Shown: positions 1 to 9,395 of the stretch, piece after piece | Layout: every line of letters starts with the position of its first letter | Numbering within the stretch: the stretch's first letter is position 1 | Source of the DNA: Gnetum montanum | Lineage: Eukaryota > Streptophyta > Gnetopsida > Gnetales > Gnetaceae | Length of the DNA: 43,582 nt | Assembly: GCA_015680685.1 (NCBI GenBank) | Contig: MNCI01004819.1 | Span: forward strand, 1 to 43,582 | Direction of reading: 5' to 3' | Notes under the pieces: generated by a model | Database searches by the model: none | What the model was told of the DNA's origin: nothing | Seen by the model: the letters and a program-made list of their open reading frames with translations, nothing else | Position numbers and translations under genes: made by a program

Positions 1-224
1 ACCAGCGGAAACATTTTCTACGAACCAGTGGGTTTATTAAACGAGACTCGTTTAGTGAAAAATCATTGTCCGGTCAAATGATCAGAGCAATCCAGACGGA
101 CATTTTATGTGCGGGGCCGAAGGCCAAAAGTTAAGTTGAAAACTTAAAATTTATCTTTCATTAACGAGGTGTTCGATTTTATATAAATTTGCCAGAGAAA
201 AAGCAGACCCAAGGATTGAAATGG

Positions 225-773
225 CTAATAAACAAAATTTGCAACAATAAACGAGTAGAATAAAAGGTGCTGGACAGTGAGGTGAGTGGGATACTTAACC
301 CTTAGGTGAGAAAGTGGGTAGGTGTTTGTTATGATAATACCTAAAAGGGAACTTAATTTTTCTATCAACATAGTGTCTTTGGATGTTCTAATTAAAATTC
401 TATACCTTGCTTTCTTAGTTAGTTTGCTCTGATATCTACCAATTCCATACCTTGCTTTCCTAAGTAGTTTGCTCTGATATCTACCAATTCCATTGTCATT
501 AGTAACTTTCCTGTTCAATTTTCCTTTGGATCCGGAGAAACAATAGTTTCTAGAAACAACTCTTTGCCCATCCTCTTTCTCCTTTCTCCAGGGTTCAAAG
601 AAAGAGCCATTAATATAAAAATTGTCAAGTTTCAAACACTTGAGTTTAATTTCCTGGTTAATAGCACAGGGACTGTGTAAAATGGTTGTTGTGGAACTAC
701 AATGACTATAGCTCTTCAAACCTATATCAATACTCCAGGCAGAGAGACACATACCCTTAAGAAAAAAAAGCAT
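225..773 (-). CDS. Unrecognised 182-codon ORF downstream of integrase
   Basis: An uninterrupted minus-strand frame of 182 codons starting at 773. The first 15 residues are fairly hydrophobic. The middle is basic and holds two adjacent 15-residue repeats of the type GIGRYQSKL-x2-KARY, produced by a 45-bp tandem duplication. It matches no family I know. It lies where Athila elements often carry an env-like ORF, but I see no transmembrane anchor or other feature to support that, and the frame may be open by chance in AT-rich DNA. Confidence 0.2.
   Translation of the reverse strand: MLFFLKGMCLSAWSIDIGLKSYSHCSSTTTILHSPCAINQEIKLKCLKLDNFYINGSFFEPWRKEKEDGQRVVSRNYCFSGSKGKLNRKVTNDNGIGRYQSKLLRKARYGIGRYQSKLTKKARYRILIRTSKDTMLIEKLSSLLGIIITNTYPLSHLRVKYPTHLTVQHLLFYSFIVANFVY
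402..491. repeat. 45-bp tandem duplication (two copies)
   Basis: Copy 1 is 402-446 and copy 2 is 447-491. They differ at only two bases, in the stretch after TTTC. The unit length is a multiple of three, so the duplication keeps the minus-strand frame open and duplicates 15 residues. Confidence 0.9.
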
Positions 774-1559
774 ACACAGGAAAGATTTTTAAATTTTTTT
801 GGTCATATTTCATTCGGTTTCCTTTATAAACCACCGGTCTAGTGTTATTCTCCATGTTTCAAGGCTATAAACTATTATGTTTTTTTTTGCATGAGAACCA
901 CACCATGCAAAGACTTATTTGATTTGGTCAACTTCCTGATATTTGGTCAAGACCGAAATGGTGGAAAACCTATGAAAAACATCCAAGCACCTAAGAGAAT
1001 AGCCAGCACAAATGCATCAAATTCCCTTGAAGCAATACCCTTTTCAATCCAATTGAGTCTTTCCTTGGTTTGAAGAATACCAAGCCACCAATTCATTAAT
1101 AGGTTTTCTTAGAAAAAGGGACAGTACATTTCCAAAACAAGGAAGATCATAGAGTTTCACAGATGAGTGGATGATGTGGACTCATTACCTATTTTATCAA
1201 AAGAAACCATATCTTAGTATCAACATTAAAAGTCAAAGGTAAAAGCCAAATCAACCCCATTATAGTACAATCCACCATCATGAGCACTTATTACGTGATG
1301 AGTAAGAATAAATCAAATAAAAAAATAGTAAAAATGTTGACGATGGTGTAAAACAAAAAAAAAAGTAAAGAAGAAAAATATGTAAAAACAAATGTGTAAA
1401 ACAAAAATACAAAAGGAATTGAGGGCTTAAAATGGTTAGCATTGGTGGCCATCTCCCCCATGACTGAGCTGGAAGAAGGAGATTTGAAATAAGGAGCAAG
1501 GTTGTCCATTTATAAAGGTAGTATTAGTACTAGCCTTTTTAGGTTCATGGAAAGGTTTG

Positions 1560-2460
1560 GGTTGCTGGATGTTGACCAATAATTTCTTGTTCGGGCTTTC
1601 AAGTTTATAAATCATCATGCCCCCTAAAGGAAAATTTTTATGAATGATATAAATTCCTTCCCATAGCATTTGAAATTTAGTTCATTATGGCACATGTGTG
1701 GGATTCCAATAAAGAACCTTATCTCCCGATTGGTATTTGACTTTCCTAATTCTTAGGTCATGACGTTGTTTGTTAAAGGCCTTGTGCAATTCGGTATAAA
1801 TGATAGGGTGGCTAATCGGTTCTCATATAGTAAGTTAAGGTTCATTAATTGTTCTTTTTGTGCTAAATTGAGGTCAAGGTTAAGGTCACATGTTGTGGAT
1901 AGGGTACGGAGCTCAACTTGAATAGGAAGTGTTGGAAGTCTACCGTAAACTAACTCATAGGGAGAGTAGCCTATAGGGAGTTTCCATGTGGAGCAGTATG
2001 TCCAAAGAGCATCATTCAATTTGGTGCTCCAGNAACAAATCCTACAATAGTGAATGATGTATAGTCCGTAATAGCAGCTACTTCTACCCACTTTGTAAAA
2101 TAGTCAACAACAACAATAATGTAGGCCTTTTCATTTGACATTGGTGTAATAGACCCCATAAAATCAATTTCCCATATGTCAAAGGGTTCTAAGGGTTGAA
2201 TCCATTGTTGTGGACCCTCCATTCTAGTAGTCATTCTCCCATCACGTTGGCAACGCTCACAAGATTGGACAAAATGATGAGCATCCCAAAACAATGTAGG
2301 CCAATAATATCTTGCAAGCAAGATTTTAATAGCTGTTTGTCTCCCAGCGTAATGACCCCCACAAGGGCCCTCATAAGCATCTTGGAGAACTCGCAATTAA
2401 TCTATATCAAGAACACACCATCAAACCAAGCCATCAGAACATAATTTATAAATTTGTCCA
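1560..2460 (-). pseudogene. Ty3/gypsy integrase (element A), interrupted
   Basis: Integrase joins retroelement cDNA to the host chromosome. From 2396 downward the frame reads a zinc-binding region (GGHYAGRQTAIK, then CERCQR) and the start of the DDE core, with the first Asp in IWEIDFMG and a VVVDYFTKWVE segment. At base 2033 there is a single N, and the protein jumps straight to WSTKLNDALWTYCSTWKLP, which in this family lies C-terminal to the second Asp and the Glu of the DDE triad. About 70-80 codons with two catalytic residues are thus absent. The C-terminal beta-barrel module (LWEGIYIIHKNFPLGG) follows at about 1670-1600 in another frame. No chromodomain is seen. The motifs resemble Athila-lineage integrase. 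Not functional as assembled. Confidence 0.85.
2033..2033. other. Single ambiguous base at a homology break
   Basis: The isolated N sits exactly where the integrase core loses its middle part. It probably marks an assembly join or gap of unknown size, not a sequencing ambiguity. Confidence 0.6.
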
Positions 2461-2979
2461 TTAATTTCCATGAAATATTTGGCTCAGTGAAGAAACTGTT
2501 ATTTCTTTTTAACGTCTAACCCTTGTGGTGTTTCTTGTGTGAGGAGATAAGTGAGAATGCTACTATACTAATTTGTATCAGTGGGTAAGTGATTGTTTAT
2601 CACACCTGCAAAGAGGAGTTCATCAAGGAAACTGTCAGAAATTGGATATTCATCCTCTTTGTTGTCCCATCACAACCAAGATAAATGATCAACAACAACA
2701 TTCTTGGTGTCTTTATGATCAATCATCATTAGATCGAACTATTGTAAGATCATGAGCCATCGTATGATGCGAAGGCTCACCATTGGTTTATTCATCAGGA
2801 ACCGAATTACACTATGATCCATATGTACAAATATCTTATAGCCCAATACATAGTGCCTAAATTTTTCTAGTGCAAACACCATAGCCATTAATTCTTTTTC
2901 TATTGTGGTGTAATTGAGTTGTGCACCAGCAATACTTCAACTTGCATAGTGAATGTAATAGGATCATTTTTTATGAGAT

Positions 2980-3070
2980 GCGATATCGCATGAGCCACGA
3001 TATCGCGTACACAATATCGCGACCGTCGCGATATCGCGTCATCCCTGCAATATCACGTACGCGATATTGC
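2980..3070. promoter_or_regulatory. U3 array of GATATC-centred palindromes (solo LTR)
   Basis: Six GATATC or one-mismatch cores begin at 2982, 2999, 3013, 3030, 3049 and 3063, spaced 14-19 bp, most inside GCGATATCGC or CGATATCGCG. The array ends about 17 bp upstream of the TATA box. That position fits an enhancer-like element, but this is inference. Confidence 0.7.
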
Positions 3071-3086
3071 AGTCCACTGCCAAATC

Positions 3087-3094
3087 TATAAATA
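3087..3094 (+). promoter_or_regulatory. TATA box of the solo LTR
   Basis: TATAAATA preceded by the palindrome array and followed by about 170 bp to an AATAAA signal. This is the usual arrangement of a plant LTR promoter. Confidence 0.6.
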
Positions 3095-3346
3095 AGAGGC
3101 AGCACTCCCCTCATTTCCCATCCTAGGCTAGAAGTAGTGAAGCTCTGGCAGATTGATCACCCCAGAGATAGAATATTTTCCATGTGCCCACAATAGGAGT
3201 CCCCCAAGTGAACGGCTCTTTATTCGAGCAGCTTTGTACTTGAATGCAAGTTGTGTATGGCAATAAAGACGAGCTTTGTGGATAAACCTTGCAGTACATG
3301 GATAGGTTTTATTACATGTTATTTATTACCTGTTGTTAGCGCGGCA

Positions 3347-3550
3347 TGAGTACGACTTGGTTACGAGCATTGACGAATGTGTACGGCTAACCAAGGAATC
3401 GACTACTCATCACGATTAGATTCTCTCACCCTTATCTCCTAGAACGTCGGACAAGTACGACTTGATTATGAGCATCTACGGATGTGTACGGCTAGTCAAG
3501 GAATCGACTGCTCATCACACTTAGGCTAGTTAGGTGCCTCAGTACGACCA
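3347..3550. repeat. Internal duplication of about 105 bp in the solo LTR
   Basis: A unit starting at GAGTACGACTTG (about 3347) and running through GGAATCGACTACTCATCAC is repeated from about 3452 (AAGTACGACTTG) through GGAATCGACTGCTCATCAC. The copies are diverged. The LTR at 39004-39746 seems to have one copy only, so the duplication is lineage-specific. Confidence 0.65.
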
Positions 3551-4130
3551 CTTCGAGCACGTGCGTTACGTGTGATGATCCCAGTAACGATTAGCGTTTG
3601 GTAGCCACAGTTGCATAGTTCAGGGTGTGTACGGTAAGTGGGAATAGATGCTGATGCTAGTTAATTTAGACTTAGGACATTAGTTAGAATTAGTTAGTTT
3701 TCTCAACCCTTTGCTTTTAGCGTAGAAGACATAAAACCATAAAAGACCAAAAAAATCATATACCTCGGACTTACTTAACCATACACCGTGACAACAACAA
3801 GTAAGTCTGGGAAGATAACGAATGATTAACCCCAAGTGGTCCATGGGGCGTTTAGGCATTTAGTCTGCGGAGTTCGACCGGATCGCGTGTGCTACGCTTG
3901 TTTCGCATGGTTGAGTGTAGGGGTACCTCGCCACTCATCAATTTTTGATCATCTAACTATGTAAGTACAGCTGTTAAAGCAAAGTTGGACATGTTAGTCA
4001 TTATGTGAAATGGTTTGGATCAATCAAGAGCTTGTAGAATGGGTGTTTCTACGAACTTCTGTTTTAAGGTTTGGAAGGCTAGCTCACATTCCCTGGTCCA
4101 TTCAAAGGGTATGTCTTTTTTCGTTAATTC

Positions 4131-4900
4131 AACCAATGGTTTTGCAACCTTCGAAAAGTTCTCAATGAAGTGTCTATAATAGCCAGTATGTCCAAGGAAT
4201 GATTAGATATCTTTTACAATTTTAGGTTGAAAAGTGATTCCTTGGATAACCTTAATCTTTTTAAGATCTACCTTTATGCCTATTTGTAAAATCTTATGCC
4301 CTAACACAATGCCTTCTTGAACCATTAAATGGCCTTTTTGCCAATTGAGCCTTAAGTTGGTTTCTACACATCGTTTCAGTACTTGTTCTAATCGGTCCAA
4401 TGCTTACTTAAAGTTTGCTCCATAGGTGGAGAAATCGTCCATGAAAACCTCCACACCATTCCCTATTTGCTGCTAAAAGATACTTAGAACCAAATATTGA
4501 AACATTATTGGGGCATTACACAAGCCAAACGACATCTGCCTATATGCAAAAGTCCCCCAAAGACTTGTGAATGTGGTCTTGGCTTGGTCTTCTAGTCCTA
4601 TCTAAATTTGATTGTATCCATTATAACCATCCAGAAAACTATAGTAGCAATGCCCTACAATGGTGTCTAAGACTTGGTTGACGAATGGCAATGGAAAGTG
4701 ATCTTTCAATGTTGTCATGTTCAATAGCCTAAAGTCTATACACACCCTCCATTTACCTCCATTTTTAGACACAATGACTAAGGGACTAACCCATTTACTA
4801 TCAGCAATGGAATAGATAAACCCAGCTTTTAGAAGTTGTTCAATTTCTTCTTTAACCACTTGCTTAAGCTTTGGGTTTAATCGCCTCTACAGTTGTTGTC
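4131..4900 (-). pseudogene. Ty3/gypsy reverse transcriptase (element A)
   Basis: RNA-directed DNA polymerase of the element. Reading down from 4859: an N-terminal fingers segment (EIEQLLKAGFIY), then WVSPLVIVSKNGGKWRVCID with the first catalytic Asp region, then SFLDGYNGYNQI, a signature of the Athila lineage. After a stop at about 4600 come EDQAKTTFTSLWGTFAYRQM, FGLCNAP and the active site VEVFMDDF (FMDD at 4445-4434). The connection region (NWQKGHLMVQEGIVLGHK, SFLGHTGYYRHFI) follows at 4340-4160. Stops occur at about 4600, 4470, 4410 and 4203; two or three could come from Gln codons. The catalytic residues are kept but the frame is broken. Confidence 0.9.
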
Positions 4901-5400
4901 GAGGCTTCATAGAGGGGTTAGTGTAAATTTTATGTTGGCATATCCTAAGATCTATTCCAATTAATTTGGTATATGACAAAGCAAAGGCTTTTGACCATTT
5001 TTTTTACCATTTTTAGTAGTCTTTCTTTTTGTTGAGGAGCGAGCTTAACGTTAATGATTACCATATTTCCATTTTTGAGAAATGTTTACTCCATCCTGAT
5101 GGGCAATGGTTCTAACTCAAGGGGCTCCTGCTTGAACTCATTAGGGATTTCCAACTTCCCCCAGTTGATATTTTCAATGTCGGGAATTGAAAGTTGGTAA
5201 TGGACTTGCTCTAATGTGTCTATGCTATCGATGTAAACACAAGTTAAGCTCTCAATTGTTTCGTGCATATAGTTGAGTTTCTCTTTTGGTTAGTTGTTAA
5301 CCACTGGGTGCCTTCCTGTCTTATGGCTACTACATACAGGCATCTTTGTATGTTAGTTATATTTGTGCACACTGGTTGCATGCAAGCAATGTTGAACGTT
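4900..5400 (-). pseudogene. Protease-RT linker of element A polyprotein
   Basis: Minus-strand coding remnant without a named domain. It includes an acidic segment (SIPDIENINWGKLEIPN and EPLELEPLP) and, near 5340-5290, LYVVAIRQEGTQWL. The last motif has counterparts in fragment F (about 24840, LYVATTQQVDTPWL) and in the plus-strand frame at 42.5 kb (IYIVATKPKDTQWL), so it seems a conserved part of this family's polyprotein. Confidence 0.6.
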
Positions 5401-5990
5401 GTACAAACTAGGCTTTTTGCATGTAGTTGCACCCTGTGTCACTGTATGTGATGCATGGAACTTTCTTCTTCTCAATCTTTTCAAACGTATTTTCCTTCGA
5501 TATTTCTAGGAAAAGATCATGTATTCCTAGGCACGCATCAATTGTGTTAGCCATGCTCTTCCCATAATTATTGGGAAGTCCCCCTTGTAGTTGTTGACTT
5601 GAATCACTAGGAAATCGGCTGGATACAACCATCCAAAAATAGTGGTAACAATGTCCTCCACTAGTCCTAATGGGATAGTGATGGACTAGTCTTCTAGCTC
5701 TACATGAATGTTACTCTTTTTTAGTGGAGGCAGGTTCCAGGCCTTGTACATTTCTTGAGAGATTAAGTTGACACCAAAACCTGAATCCAAAAGAGCTTTG
5801 CACAGCTCATTTCCAGCGATTTGTAAATATATAAGAGGACTCCCAAGATCAGAGAATTTCCTAGGAATATGACCAGCTTTAATCCAGTCAATAATGACAT
5901 GAGTCAACATGACTGTGTGCATTAAGTGCAGTCTTTGGTTTGAAGGAAGCTTCGAAGATCCGAATGATGGCAAGGCGTTTGGAGGATTAG
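5400..5990 (-). pseudogene. Retropepsin-type aspartic protease (element A)
   Basis: The protease matures the retroelement polyprotein. The active-site triad reads ALLDSGF (DSG at 5787-5779) within GNELCKALLDSGFGVNLIS. The second conserved element, FPIIMGRAW, lies at about 5580-5560 and corresponds to the ILG(R)xxL strand of retropepsins, followed by INACLGIHDLFLEIS. A stop just after VELED at 5686 and a frame change near 5600 break it. The same domain occurs at 24340-24646 (plus) and 24700-25087 (minus). Confidence 0.8.
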
Positions 5991-6560
5991 TCGCTTGTGA
6001 TTGTAAGGACTTAGTTGGACTATTGGCTCTAAAGAAAGGTCTCTTCTTTATGCAGTTTTTTGAACCAATAGTAGGTTGAGGGTTAACAGCCCTTGTAGCA
6101 TTGTGTTGCTGCTACTAGGCAGGGAGCTCACCCTGCATAGCTAGAGCAGGTGGTAATGGAGTTAAGGGTGGAAGAGGTGTGGTTGGATGAGAAGGATAGT
6201 ACGTTTGTGGAACATCTCTCCTAGGACAAGGAGTTATATCGTACTTGTGGAATTGGTAGTGAGGCTGAGAAGTGACGTGACTAGTAGAGTCATGTGGAGA
6301 GATTGGCTACTACACATAGTATCTGTATGGGTCGGGTTGACGATAAGGATATTGTTGACATGGTGGTTGCATTCCCCATTATTGTGGTTATTTCCATTGT
6401 TGATGCTATTCATTTGGTTGTGATGGAGTTCCACTCGAATAATACGTCAAGGGTTGGTGGAACTGCCTTGGGTTACTTTGAGGATAAGGTAACCTTCGGG
6501 GTGTTTGTCGTTTATTTAATCATGGGTTTAGTGCATACACCCCAGACTCCTGCAGATGTG
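5990..6560 (-). pseudogene. Pro/Tyr/Gln-rich gag-protease linker (element A)
   Basis: Minus-strand frame reading through stops into a low-complexity linker with YPYRQPDPYRYYV and PLPPLTPLPPALAMQG. It has an almost colinear counterpart at 23760-24180 on the plus strand. No domain recognised. It joins the gag zinc knuckle to the protease. Confidence 0.65.
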
Positions 6561-8426
6561 AGATTACTGGGCAACATCCCTTAGGGTGATCATATTAGCA
6601 TATCTCACATCCGCCATCATTGTTTGTGTTTGAATCCACAACCTCTTCAATGATGGCAACTTTGCCCTTACCTTTGTTACGTGCATATTTAGCTTCCTTA
6701 TTTTTTCTCCTTTCTCGGTCACTACCTTGCTCTCTAGACTCCTCTACTATTTTGAGAATGGTTTGAAATTTATTATCTAGGAAGTTCCACATTTGATCTA
6801 CCGTTGTTGATACATCTAATATGAACTTTTGAATGGGAAAATTCTTCCTATTCACCATCTCTTCAAGTGGTGACTCTTCTTCATCCTCACAAAATTGAAC
6901 TTCCTTCTTTCGGAGGGAAGGATCTCTATTGTATTCCTTTGCACTTTCTCTTTTTCTTAACTCACCTTCCTCCTTGGCAACTTGCTCCAACAATCTTTGT
7001 ATTTGATGGGCTTTGAGCTCAGGTAGCCTTCCTTGGGCATAAGTCCCAAGGGAGCCCCATCTACGAGATGGCGTAGTTGTTCCCTCTGCAAGTATCCATG
7101 GCCAGGGAAATGATGTAATAATGCATAATATCAACCCATGGTAGCATCCAAGGGTTTGTTTCCTCCTTTTTTCCATCCTTGGATTTACTTACATAGGTTG
7201 GACACCTGGGAGTACGTTTGATACTTATCGTTGAACAGTTCTAACATGGTACTCCATCGATGAATGGATTCTGGTTCTAAGGACCGGTACTAGCTTTCCA
7301 CTTCCTTAATCAGTGTCTATGAAAACAACTTGAGTTTTTGCCATTCGTTTTCTATGTTTTACAAGGAACATGCATCTTGAAATGCTTGTAGATGGTTTTG
7401 AGGATCAGCATTGTATCCTCCTTCAAATCGTGGGATGTTGTTCATGTCTAATCTCTTCATCCTACTATCTTTTTGGTGCCTTTTTGGGATTCTAACAGCC
7501 TTAATTATATCTAGCATACTTTGGATAGCAAGTAGGGGTTCATCGTGATCGTATTGTCTATGGCGTCTATGATTCCTATGTTGTTCCCTACTCTCCCTCC
7601 TTTCATGATGTGTTTCTCTAGAATGCCCTCATCCCCTTTCTTGACTGTTTCTTCTATGATCTTTTTTTCGCTTACCATTATCCTCTTGATCTTTCTCTTT
7701 GCAACTACATCCAGATCCTAAAGGAGACAAGGAAGGAGATGATGAAGGGGAAGAGGAAGGAGGGCCATCACCATGATGGTGCCTGCTACCCTCTCTTTGG
7801 TGGTCATGGCCTCGATCACAGTTACGATCAGAATGTCCATCTTTGTCATGCATTCGTGTTCCTTTTTTGGACCCTCTCTGTCCGTCAATATCAGAATCTA
7901 GGTTATGGATAGTTGAGTAAAGATTCTGATACACAACCCCTTGAACGAAGTCAACGAGAGGAACATTGTTTTGTCGAAGACTTGCTGAGGTAGGTTCACC
8001 ACCCTCATTTTCACTTAGGACATACGGAACATCCTAAGATCACTTTCCCTTCATAAATTTATAATGTCTCTCCTGTTGTAGGTCCCTTGGACATTGTGCC
8101 TTCATAGGTTGATAATCTCTTGAATCTTGTTCATGCACAACGTATTTTGATTGTAGGTGCTACATACCAATTCATGTGAGAGCACAAAGAAGCATGCTTG
8201 GGATTGAGCGATTGGGTGGTAACACTATGTTACCCTCTAAATCACAACATCACAACTGTTCATCCTGGTGGAGGATAAAGGTAAATTCTGGTACATACTC
8301 ATCAAGATGAGCGTATACTAAGCAAAACTATTGGGGCACTGGTAGATCATCATGTGTATTACGCCTTTGACTATTCATTGTGTCAGACCTAGGCAATGAA
8401 GCACTTTCATAGGAAGAAGAAGACAT
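6560..8426 (-). pseudogene. Gag of Ty3/gypsy element A
   Basis: Nucleocapsid/capsid precursor. The start codon is probably at 8426, 107 bp past the PBS, reading MSSSSYESASLPRS. Next come a conserved N-terminal block (DEYVPEFTFILHQDEQL), an Arg/His/Asp- and Ser/Pro-rich stretch (7930-7560), the retrotransposon gag core (MNNIPRFEGGYNADPQNHL to GTYAQGRL, 7460-7020), an acidic and Lys-rich helix region (to 6600) and a zinc knuckle of form C-x2-C-x3-H-x4-C (CEIC..YDHPKGCC, near 6607-6570). The knuckle is cut by TAA at 6595-6597 where the E copy has CAA. Other stops at 7317-7319, 7290-7292 and 7359-7361 stand where copy D keeps CAG, TGG and CAA. About 40 codons of the core near 7060 are deleted compared with D and E. 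Confidence 0.85.
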
Positions 8427-8532
8427 GATTAATTATTCAATGTGCAATGTATTAGTATATTATTATAACCATAAGGGTTCGTTCCAACGATGGGAAGATT
8501 CCTAAGTTCTAATTAGTGCACAAAAAACAAAG

Positions 8533-8550
8533 TCCCTGGCAACGGTGCCA
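8533..8550 (-). other. Primer binding site of element A (tRNA-Asp type)
   Basis: On the minus strand it reads TGGCACCGTTGCCAGGGA, one base inside the LTR edge. It is complementary, with two mismatches, to the 3' end of plant tRNA-Asp(GUC) with its CCA tail. Athila-type elements are known to use this primer. Confidence 0.85.
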
Positions 8551-8551
8551 A

Positions 8552-9395
8552 TGATGAGCGGCAAAGTACCCCTACACTCAACCATACAAATATGAGCATT
8601 ACGTGCAATCCAGTCAAACTCTAAGGACTAAGTGCCTATGCACCTTCACAGAACAAGGATGGGTTAGGCAATCGTTGTCTTCCCAAGATTACTTTTATGG
8701 CATGATTGTATGGTTAAGTAAACTTGAGGTATATGATTTTTATGCTTTTTATGTTTATGTCATGGTGCTAAAAGGGAGAAGTGAGATAATTAAGTAACTA
8801 ATTTAATTTAACTAATCCACTAAGTTCTAACTAGTCCGAACACTAGCATCCATTCCCACTCTCTGTACACATCTTGAACTAGTGTAACACTACTGGGATT
8901 ACCAAACACTAGTCATTACTGGGTTACCAAGTCTTCCATGTATGCTTGAAGTGGTCGTATTGAGTGTGCTTACTTGTGAAAATTAACGAATCAATAAAAG
9001 CAACATCAATTAACTAATGAAAGCATTAAATAACTATAAATAACATTAAATGCAATAAATAAGCTATTCTGAATGTTGTAAGGTTTATCACAAAGTTCGT
9101 CTTTATTTCCGGACACAAGGTGTGCTCAGGTATACAATGCTTGAATAAAGATCCATTCACTTTTTTGACTCCTACTGCAGGCACTCAGAAATAATTCTAA
9201 CTCTGGAAAGGGAAAACTGCAAGAGTTCAAGTAAGGAAGTAAGAAACTAATGTCAAAACCAAGTGCGCCCACCTCTTATTCATACGCAACAAGATAGGTT
9301 CCGATATCAAATATCTGATATCGCTTCGCAGGCTCTGATATCGTAGACCTGGTATCGCAGATCCAATATCACAGTCCCAATATCGTGGTTCATCA
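8552..9395 (-). mobile_element. 5' LTR of element A
   Basis: On the minus strand it starts TGATGAACCACG and ends CGCTCATCA next to the PBS, so it has the terminal inverted bases TGATGA/TCATCA. It contains a degenerate GATATC array (9303-9384), a TATA-like ATGAATAAG at about 9277-9285, and an AATAAAGACGAAC segment at about 9092-9104. It is similar throughout to the solo LTR 2971-3940 and to LTR C. No partner LTR for element A is visible in the window. Confidence 0.85.
9303..9384. promoter_or_regulatory. U3 GATATC palindrome array (LTR A)
   Basis: GATATC cores at 9303, 9317 and 9337 and one-mismatch cores (AATATC, GGTATC) at about 9309, 9351, 9365 and 9379, spaced mostly 14-20 bp. It is a decayed version of the array at 2980-3070. 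CpG-rich flanks seen in the solo LTR are largely lost here, as expected from deamination. Confidence 0.65.

Larger units (their letters stand above)
1..1560 (-). other. 3' non-coding tail of Ty3/gypsy element A
   Basis: This stretch follows the end of integrase on the minus strand. It opens with a T-rich run (about 1310-1410, read on minus) and continues with AT-rich sequence that has no recognisable domain. Parts recur elsewhere: a 19-base match around 893-911 lies inverted at about 43502-43520, and the T-rich run followed by a 'CATCCACTCATC' segment has counterparts at 36.6-36.9 kb (minus) and 43.0-43.3 kb (plus). I therefore read it as the 3' UTR/tail shared by several related elements. 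No LTR of the family seen at 8552-9395 is visible here, so the 3' LTR is absent or beyond the window edge. Confidence 0.5.
2971..3940 (+). mobile_element. Solo LTR (970 bp) of the Ty3 family, inserted in RNase H
   Basis: The sequence has the same U3-R-U5 layout as the LTRs at 8552-9395 and 39004-39746 but in plus orientation. It shows a GATATC palindrome array, TATAAATA at 3087-3094, an AATAAAGACGAGC segment at about 3263-3275, and the end CCACTCATCA. No PBS or internal region follows. A direct repeat ATTTT flanks it (2966-2970 and 3941-3945), as expected of a 5-bp target duplication; restoring a single copy keeps the RNase H frame. If the LTR begins at TGAGATG (2974), three extra bases remain at the left edge. 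A lone LTR with target duplication implies recombination between the two LTRs of a former full element. Confidence 0.85.
2690..4130 (-). pseudogene. RNase H domain of element A, split by a solo LTR
   Basis: RNase H degrades the RNA template during reverse transcription. The N-terminal part lies at about 4130-3946: WTRECELAFQTLK, then DWSKPF and SNFALTAVLT. The C-terminal part is at about 2960-2690: EKELMAMVFALEKFRHYV, then GYKIFVHMDHSVIRFLMNK, with the usual YTDH-type Asp as MDH, and DHLSWL at the end. Between them lies a 970-bp insertion of a solo LTR in the opposite orientation. With the insertion and one target copy removed, the frame runs through the junction. A TAG just before the insertion stands where a Gln is expected. 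The interval 2460-2690 is the RNase H-integrase linker and carries several stops. Confidence 0.8.

Noticed and set aside
38-54. Perfect 8-bp inverted repeat TAAACGAG-A-CTCGTTTA
   Set aside because: An isolated short palindrome with no terminator or regulatory context; expected now and then by chance.
1278-1509. Phe-rich minus-strand frames that look like membrane proteins
   Set aside because: They are translations of a T-rich low-complexity tail; the same pattern at 36.2-36.9 kb and 43.0 kb shows it is non-coding.
6187-6584. Plus-strand frames with hydrophobic translations at 6.2-6.6 kb
   Set aside because: They are antisense to the gag-protease linker and zinc knuckle of element A.
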